Positions 59,264 through 64,000 of a stretch of 64,000 nt of DNA are shown in pieces. This stretch comes from Gemmiger sp. An120 (GTDB lineage: Bacteria > Bacillota > Clostridia > Oscillospirales > Ruminococcaceae), in the NCBI RefSeq assembly GCF_002160955.1, contig NZ_NFLN01000010.1, forward strand, positions 1 through 64,000, in the 5' to 3' direction. Below the pieces are notes generated by a model, which had not been told where the DNA came from, did not search any database, and worked only from the letters and a program-made list of their open reading frames with translations. Numbering within the stretch: the first letter of the stretch is position 1; each line of letters starts with the position of its first letter. A program made the translations under genes and the position numbers.

Positions 59264-60015
59264 TTCGACGCCTCCCGGAATCCGGTGGCAAAGCCCGGAT
59301 CATACAGGCAGCTGCGGTCGTATTCCGTGCCCAGGAAATCCCCCACCAGCACCAGGGCGGTGTGGGTGATGCCATGGGCTGCGCCGGTTTCGGCCAGGCG
59401 GCCCAGCGGGCAGCGCAGGACCTTTTCCTCCGGCCAGGTGGCCTTATAGACCAGGGCGGCGGGGGTGGTTTCGGTGTACGCGCCTTTCAGCAGTTCGGTC
59501 TGCAGCGCGGGCAACATCCCCGCCGAGAGGAACACCACCATGGTGGCCCCATGGGCGGCCAGGGCGGCGATGCTTTCCCGTTCGGGCACCGGGGTGCGCC
59601 CGGCCATGCGGGTGATGATGACCGACTGGCTGACCCCGGGCAGGGTATACTCGGCCGAGAGGGCCGCCGCCGCGCCGCAGAAGCTGGACACGCCGGGGGT
59701 GTCGTCGTAGGGGATGTGTTCCGCGTCCAGCACGTCCATCTGTTCCCGGATGGCCCCGTACAGGCAGGGGTCGCCGGTGTGCAGCCGCACCACGTCCTCC
59801 CCCTTGCTTTGCGCGGCGCGGATGACATCCAGCACCTGTTCCAGGGTCATGTGGGCGCTGTTGTAGACGGCGCACCCCTCCCGGCACAGGCCCAGCAGCG
59901 CCGGGTTGACCAGGCTGCCCGCGTAGATGACCACATCGGTTTTGCGCAGCAGTTCCTCACCCCGGCGGGTGATCAGATCCGGCGCACCGGGGCCCGCCCC
60001 CACAAAATGTACCAT
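59260..60015 (-). CDS. cbiF: Precorrin-4 C11-methyltransferase
   Basis: A 251-residue tetrapyrrole methylase. It starts VHFVGAGPGAPDLITRRG, contains VVRLHTGDPCLYGAIREQ near residues 78-95 (the SAM-binding GDP loop), and DDTPGVSSFCGAAAALS near residues 112-128. The CobM/CbiF type is recognised by the YNSAHMTLEQ segment. It follows cbiL after 3 bases and precedes cbiG with overlap. Confidence 0.95.
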   Translation of the reverse strand: MVHFVGAGPGAPDLITRRGEELLRKTDVVIYAGSLVNPALLGLCREGCAVYNSAHMTLEQVLDVIRAAQSKGEDVVRLHTGDPCLYGAIREQMDVLDAEHIPYDDTPGVSSFCGAAAALSAEYTLPGVSQSVIITRMAGRTPVPERESIAALAAHGATMVVFLSAGMLPALQTELLKGAYTETTPAALVYKATWPEEKVLRCPLGRLAETGAAHGITHTALVLVGDFLGTEYDRSCLYDPGFATGFREASK

Positions 60016-60018
60016 GGA

Positions 60019-60729
60019 TCATTCCTCCTCTTTCACAATGATGGTGGCGAAATAGCCCGCGTCCACCGGCGCGGCGTCCTGGGACAGATCGGGCCGGACC
60101 ATCTCGTCCGGCAATCCGCAGTTGCAGACCATGCCGCTGTGCTCCAGCAGGCCATGGGCGGCCAGGCGCTCCAGCACGGCGGGCATCTGGCGGCCGCTCT
60201 TCATCAGCACCTTGGTGCCGGGCAGCGCCAGCGCCTCGTCCAGCGCGTCCAGATCGCCGCCGGGCAGAATGTGCAGCGGGGTGCGGATGCCGGTCAGGCT
60301 GGTGTTCAGCCGGGCGGCCACCGCGCAGAAGCTGGTGACGCCGGGGATCATCCGGGTTTCATAGCCCTGTTCTTTCAGAATTTTGGCCAGATAGAGGGCG
60401 GTGGCGTAAACCGACACATCCCCCAGGTTCAGCATAGCCACGTCCTGCCCGGCGTCCAGGTACTGCCGCACCTGCGCCGCCGCGGTTTCGTGGGCGGCGT
60501 GCTGGGTGGCCTTGTCCCGGGTCATGGTGAAGTGCAGCGGCAGGATGGTCTTGCCGGTCAGGTCCGCCGCCTGCTTGGCGATGGAGAGGGCCAGCATCTC
60601 CCCGCTGGAGGTCTGGGGCGCGGCCACCACCGGGCACCGCTCCAGGGTGCGGATGGCTTTCAGGGTGATAAGTTCCGGGTCGCCGGGGCCCACGCCCACG
60701 CTGTAATAGACGCCCTTTGCCGGTTTCAT
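60019..60729 (-). CDS. cbiL: Precorrin-2 C20-methyltransferase
   Basis: A 236-residue tetrapyrrole methylase that adds the C-20 methyl group. It begins with GVGVGPGDPELITLKAIR near residues 10-27, and has VAMLNLGDVSVYATALYL near 110-127 and MIPGVTSFCAVAARLN near 140-155. The ATG at 60729 is favoured because it overlaps the cbiD stop as ATGA; an upstream in-frame ATG (60747), which has AAGGAG 11 bases before it, would add six residues. Confidence 0.93.
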   Translation of the reverse strand: MKPAKGVYYSVGVGPGDPELITLKAIRTLERCPVVAAPQTSSGEMLALSIAKQAADLTGKTILPLHFTMTRDKATQHAAHETAAAQVRQYLDAGQDVAMLNLGDVSVYATALYLAKILKEQGYETRMIPGVTSFCAVAARLNTSLTGIRTPLHILPGGDLDALDEALALPGTKVLMKSGRQMPAVLERLAAHGLLEHSGMVCNCGLPDEMVRPDLSQDAAPVDAGYFATIIVKEEE

Positions 60730-61865
60730 TGCAGTTTCATGTTCCATGCCTGTACGATCTCCTTTGCGCCCGCGGTCATGCCCAGCAGGCCGTATTGATT
60801 GGTGAAAAGTGCCGCTCCGATCTGATAGGCACCGCCGGCGCGGCGGGCAAGCCGCTGCTGGATGGCTTCCAGCAGGCTGGCCAGCACCGGGCCGCGCAGA
60901 CCCGCTTTGTCCAGCACCTCCAGCGCCGCGTCCACGGTGGGGGTTGCCAGCAGCGCCCGGCAGGTTTCGGTATCCGCGCCGCAGACGGCGGCGTGGGCGC
61001 AGAGCAGTTCGGCCCGGCAATCGGCGGTGCGGCTGTGGGTGTTCATCACGCTGCCCGCCAGCTTGACCAGCTTGCCCGCGTGGCCCACCAGCAGCACCTG
61101 GGTAAAGCCCTGCACCGCCGCTTCGTCCAGCGCGTCCCCGATAAAGTTGGAGCAGCAGACCACCGGCACCGGGGCCGGGCCCAAAGCCTGCAGAAAGGCT
61201 TCCCCGTAATGGCCGGGGGTCAAAATCACCCGGTTTTCTCCCCGGGCGGCTGCCTGCCGCAGATCCAGGGCGATGGTGTCCAGCAATGCCCGTTCGCTCA
61301 TGGGCTCCACAATGCCGGTGGTGCCCAGGATCGAGATGCCGCCCACAATGCCCATATGGGGGTTGAAGGTCTTTTGGGCCAGCTGCTCCCCCCCGGGCAC
61401 ACAGATGGTCACTGCCAGGCCGCCCGTTTCGCCGCAGGCGGCGCGCACCGCCTCCACCTCGGCGGCAATCATCGCCCGGGGCACCCGGTTGATGGCCGCC
61501 GCGCCGGGGGGCTGATCCAGCCCGGGCAGGGTCACGCGGCCCACGCCGGGGCCGCCGTCAATGGTGATGTCCGCCCCGGCTGCCCGGGCTACCCGGGCTT
61601 CGATCAGCGCGCCATGGGTGGCGTCCGGGTCGTCCCCGCCGTCCTTGACCACAGCGCAGACCGCTTCCGTTCCCTCCATCCCGCACCAGGCGGGCCGCAC
61701 CGTTACCGTCAGGCCCGCAGGTGTGAGCAGGGAAAGTTTTTCCGGCGCGGCGCCGGTAAGCAACAGCCGGGCCGCGCCCGCCGCCGCCAGCGCCGCGCAG
61801 CTGCCGGTGGTATAGCCGCAGCGCAGCAGCTTGTCCCCGCTGCGGACATAGTGTTCAAAGGCCAT
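60726..61865 (-). CDS. cbiD: Cobalt-precorrin-5B C1-methyltransferase
   Basis: A 379-residue protein with the CbiD signature LRCGYTTGSCAALAAAGAA near residues 14-32, AVVKDGGDDPDATHGALI near 70-87, and GTTGIVEPMSERALLDTI near residues 180-197. CbiD methylates C-1 in the cobalt-early route and is absent from the oxygen-dependent one. The Cys and Asp positions in the first block match the family. It overlaps cbiK by 11 bases. Confidence 0.95.
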   Translation of the reverse strand: MAFEHYVRSGDKLLRCGYTTGSCAALAAAGAARLLLTGAAPEKLSLLTPAGLTVTVRPAWCGMEGTEAVCAVVKDGGDDPDATHGALIEARVARAAGADITIDGGPGVGRVTLPGLDQPPGAAAINRVPRAMIAAEVEAVRAACGETGGLAVTICVPGGEQLAQKTFNPHMGIVGGISILGTTGIVEPMSERALLDTIALDLRQAAARGENRVILTPGHYGEAFLQALGPAPVPVVCCSNFIGDALDEAAVQGFTQVLLVGHAGKLVKLAGSVMNTHSRTADCRAELLCAHAAVCGADTETCRALLATPTVDAALEVLDKAGLRGPVLASLLEAIQQRLARRAGGAYQIGAALFTNQYGLLGMTAGAKEIVQAWNMKLQ

Positions 61866-62631
61866 CGCGCATCAGCTCCTCCAGCCGGGCGGCGTACAGT
61901 GCCCGCACCGCTGCCAGCCGGGCCAGGCCCTGCATATGGCAGCGTGCTTGGATGCCCGCCGCGGCAAGACGGCTTTTCCAGCTGTCCGGCTCCTCGCCGG
62001 CCATATCGTTGAGGGCGTGGTCCCCGGCCACCAGCATAAAGGGGGCCAGCTGCACCCGGGCGATCCCGTCGGCCTGCAGCTGGGCCAGCACCTCGTCAAA
62101 GCCCGGCCAGCCCTCCACCGTGCCCACATAGACCCGGTCCGCCCCCTGCAGGCGGAACGCCGTCTGCAGCGCCGGGTAGACCATATTGGCAAAATGGGCG
62201 GTGCCGTGCCCCATGAGCACCAGCGCCCGGCCCTCTTCTATGGGATAGCTTTCGGTCACGCAGGCGGCCAGCGCCCGCAGCGCCGCGTCGTCCGCCATGA
62301 GCGGGCGGCCCAGTTTCAGGGTTTCAAACCGGCCGGATACCGCCTGTACCTGTTCCCGGATAGCCTCGTATTCGTAGCCGTACAGCAGGTGGGTGGGCTG
62401 CACCAGTACCCGTTCAAAGCCTTCCTCCGCCAGCCGGTCCAGCACCTCGGGCAGGCTGTCCACCGGTTCGCCCCGGGCGGCCAGGATCCGCCGGATGGTG
62501 GGGCTGGTATAGGCCCGGCGGAAGGTATATCCCGGGGCGGCGGCGGCCAGTGCCGCCTCCGCGGCCCCGATCTCCTCCCGGGCGCGGGCCACGCTGCTGC
62601 CGAAGCTGACAGCGATCAGTGCTTGTTTCAT
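61855..62631 (-). CDS. cbiK: Sirohydrochlorin cobaltochelatase
   Basis: A 258-residue class II chelatase that inserts cobalt into sirohydrochlorin, the committed step of the cobalt-early route. The start has ALIAVSFGSSVARAREE, the active-site His is in LMGHGTAHFAN near residue 145, and the second His in VAGDHALNDMAGEE near residues 205-218. These match Salmonella CbiK. It overlaps cbiO by 4 bases, linking cobalt uptake with insertion. Confidence 0.95.
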   Translation of the reverse strand: MKQALIAVSFGSSVARAREEIGAAEAALAAAAPGYTFRRAYTSPTIRRILAARGEPVDSLPEVLDRLAEEGFERVLVQPTHLLYGYEYEAIREQVQAVSGRFETLKLGRPLMADDAALRALAACVTESYPIEEGRALVLMGHGTAHFANMVYPALQTAFRLQGADRVYVGTVEGWPGFDEVLAQLQADGIARVQLAPFMLVAGDHALNDMAGEEPDSWKSRLAAAGIQARCHMQGLARLAAVRALYAARLEELMRDGL

Positions 62632-63449
62632 CCTGCGTCTCCTTTCGGCCCCACGGCCTGTTCCAGCTGCTCCACCGTGCGGGGCAGAGGGTTCAGCCCC
62701 AGCGCCCGCCCCGCCCGGAACAGCACCGGCTGTTCCAGGCCGCAGGTAGCCAGCAATGTGCGGTCGGCAAATATGGTTTCCGGCGTGCCGTCGGCGGCCA
62801 GCTGCCCGTTGTGGAACAGCAGCACCCGCTCGGCCCAGCGCCAGGCAAAGTCTACATCGTGGGTGGCCACCACCAGCGCCAGCCCCTGCCCGCTCAGCCG
62901 GGCCAGGTTCTGTTCCAGCAGGCGGGCGTGGGCCGGGTCCAGGCTGGCGGCGGGCTCGTCCAGCAGCAGAAGCCGCGGGTCCATGGCCAGCACATCGGCC
63001 AGGGTCACCCGCTTTTTCTCCCCGCCGGACAGGTACTGGGGCGCCCGCTGCCGGTAAGCCTCCAGCCCGAACGCTGCCAGCGCCTCGTCCACCCGGTGGG
63101 CCACCTCGTCCTCGGGCAGGCGCAGGTTCATGGGGCCAAAGCTGACCTCCTGCTCCACGGTGCCCGCCAGCAGCTGCACGTCCGGATCCTGGAACACCAG
63201 GCCCACGCCCCGGCGCAGACGGTTCAGATCCGCTGCCCGGCGCACCGGCACCCCTTCGAATATGACCTGCCCGGCCCGGGGCTGCAACACCCCGTTGGCC
63301 AGCAGAAAAAAGGTGGACTTGCCCGCGCCGTTATTGCCCAGCACCGCCACGCGCTCCCCGGCGGCCACCGAAACGGTCAGCCCCCGCAGCGCGTCCCGGC
63401 CGGGCTCGTAGGCGTAGGACACATCCTCAAATCGCAACAGTTCCTGCAA
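62628..63449 (-). CDS. cbiO: Cobalt ECF transporter ATPase
   Basis: A 273-residue ATPase of the energy-coupling-factor type. Walker A GNNGAGKST lies near residues 40-48, signature LSGGEKKRVTLADVL near residues 142-156, and Walker B RLLLLDEPAASLDP soon after. It drives cobalt uptake with CbiQ and CbiM. The start is TTG at 63449, with GAGGAG 9 bases upstream; no ATG fits the reading frame, and the longer frame to 63515 overlaps cbiQ. Confidence 0.92.
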   Translation of the reverse strand: MQELLRFEDVSYAYEPGRDALRGLTVSVAAGERVAVLGNNGAGKSTFFLLANGVLQPRAGQVIFEGVPVRRAADLNRLRRGVGLVFQDPDVQLLAGTVEQEVSFGPMNLRLPEDEVAHRVDEALAAFGLEAYRQRAPQYLSGGEKKRVTLADVLAMDPRLLLLDEPAASLDPAHARLLEQNLARLSGQGLALVVATHDVDFAWRWAERVLLFHNGQLAADGTPETIFADRTLLATCGLEQPVLFRAGRALGLNPLPRTVEQLEQAVGPKGDAG

Positions 63450-63465
63450 AAATGGTTCTCCTCTC

Positions 63466-64000
63466 TCAGTCGCCCAGCCAGAGTGCCAGCAGCATCGCCG
63501 CTGCCGGGGCGGCAAACGGGATCAGGTGGGCCGGCCGCATCGGCTTTGGGCGCACAAGGAAGCGGATATCCCCTTCCCAGCCGCGGCTTTCCATCGCCTG
63601 CTGGCAGACCCGCGCCCGGCCGAAGCTGCGTCCCAGCAGGTTGGCATACACAAGGCCGGTGGTGCGCAGGCTGCGGCCCGCCCCCTCATACCCCAGCCGG
63701 CTGGCGGCGGAGATATGCATCCGGGCGGCGGTGTCCAGCATGACAAAGATATACCGGTAGATCAGCACCGCCAGATCCAGCACCGGCCCGGGCACATGCA
63801 CCCGGCGCAGCACCTCCAGCACCTCCGGCAGCGGGGTGGACAGGCTCAGCCAATACAGGCAGCCCAGCGCGCCCAGCGCCCGGGCTACCACCAGGCGGGC
63901 CGTGGCCTGCGCCGACGCGTCCAGCACCAGCCAGCCGCCAAAGAAAGGCACGCTGACCAGCCCGCCGGGGGCCGGGGCCCAGTGCCAGAGCAGCGCCGCG
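63466..64000 (-). CDS. cbiQ: Cobalt ECF transporter transmembrane protein, N terminus missing
   Basis: The frame stays open to the right edge, so only the last 178 residues are visible of a protein normally about 230-260 long. It has hydrophobic segments (ARALGALGCLYWLSL, VLDLAVLIYRYIFVML and a C-terminal AAPAAAMLLALWLG) and the family's cytoplasmic helix with AMESRGWEG, the Ala-x-x-x-Arg-Gly coupling motif for the CbiO ATPase. The GTG at 63951 is not a true start. The stop lies 16 bases before cbiO. Confidence 0.92.
   Translation of the reverse strand, partial: AALLWHWAPAPGGLVSVPFFGGWLVLDASAQATARLVVARALGALGCLYWLSLSTPLPEVLEVLRRVHVPGPVLDLAVLIYRYIFVMLDTAARMHISAASRLGYEGAGRSLRTTGLVYANLLGRSFGRARVCQQAMESRGWEGDIRFLVRPKPMRPAHLIPFAAPAAAMLLALWLGD

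Overview
The window is one 64-kb piece of a high-GC, low-intergenic Firmicutes chromosome. Consensus TTGACA-17-TATAAT promoters, strong GGAGG ribosome binding sites, Firmicutes marker families (DUF1292, DUF1836, DUF3842, DUF4234, GGGtGRT) and a ZTP-riboswitch-controlled pyruvate formate-lyase fit an anaerobic gut clostridium of the Oscillospiraceae/Ruminococcaceae type (Gemmiger, Subdoligranulum and Faecalibacterium are plausible relatives). That assignment is inference from gene content and GC. No rRNA, tRNA, CRISPR array, phage or insertion sequence was recognised.

Layout. 1-8 kb: the 3' end of a transaldolase-family gene, a structured RNA candidate, DUF1292, a pair of promoter-bearing palindromic repeats, a lipoprotein cyclophilin, cardiolipin synthase, DUF3842, DUF1836, ruvX, a lysyl-tRNA synthetase carrying a C-terminal tRNA-binding domain, and greA. 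8-16 kb: a divergent EF-G-like GTPase, a YerC-type repressor, an ion-transporter-family permease, an XRE regulator with a membrane anchor, and pflB-pflA under a ZTP riboswitch with a terminator. 16-28 kb: a carbohydrate island made of a 1094-residue DUF5107/TPR protein, two AraC regulators, an AraF/MglB-type sugar ABC transporter, an aldose 1-epimerase and a URO-D-family protein. 28-36 kb: a GGGtGRT/NifU-like pair, an OFA-type MFS transporter, aspS, DUF4234, DUF2752, hisS and a GT-C-like membrane protein. 36.5-41.7 kb: a two-component system with an ABC exporter (ATPase plus 889-residue FtsX-type permease), with matching GTGAC repeats at both promoters.

41.8-64 kb is one uninterrupted minus-strand run of 25 genes, most of them overlapping or a few bases apart. 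It encodes almost the whole anaerobic (cobalt-early) cobalamin pathway. In transcription order: cobalt ECF transporter parts (cbiQ, cbiO), cobaltochelatase cbiK, ring-contraction and methylation genes (cbiD, L, F, G, H, cobK, cbiET), amidation and lower-ligand assembly (cbiA, cobT, cobU, cobS, a short cobU-like gene, cobC, cbiB, cobD, cbiP), cbiC, a FecCD/BtuFCD-type ABC transporter, precorrin-2 dehydrogenase and a uroporphyrinogen-III methyltransferase/synthase fusion. A strong terminator closes the run. The operon starts beyond the right edge, so its promoter and any cobalamin riboswitch are not visible. No corrinoid adenosyltransferase was found inside the window.
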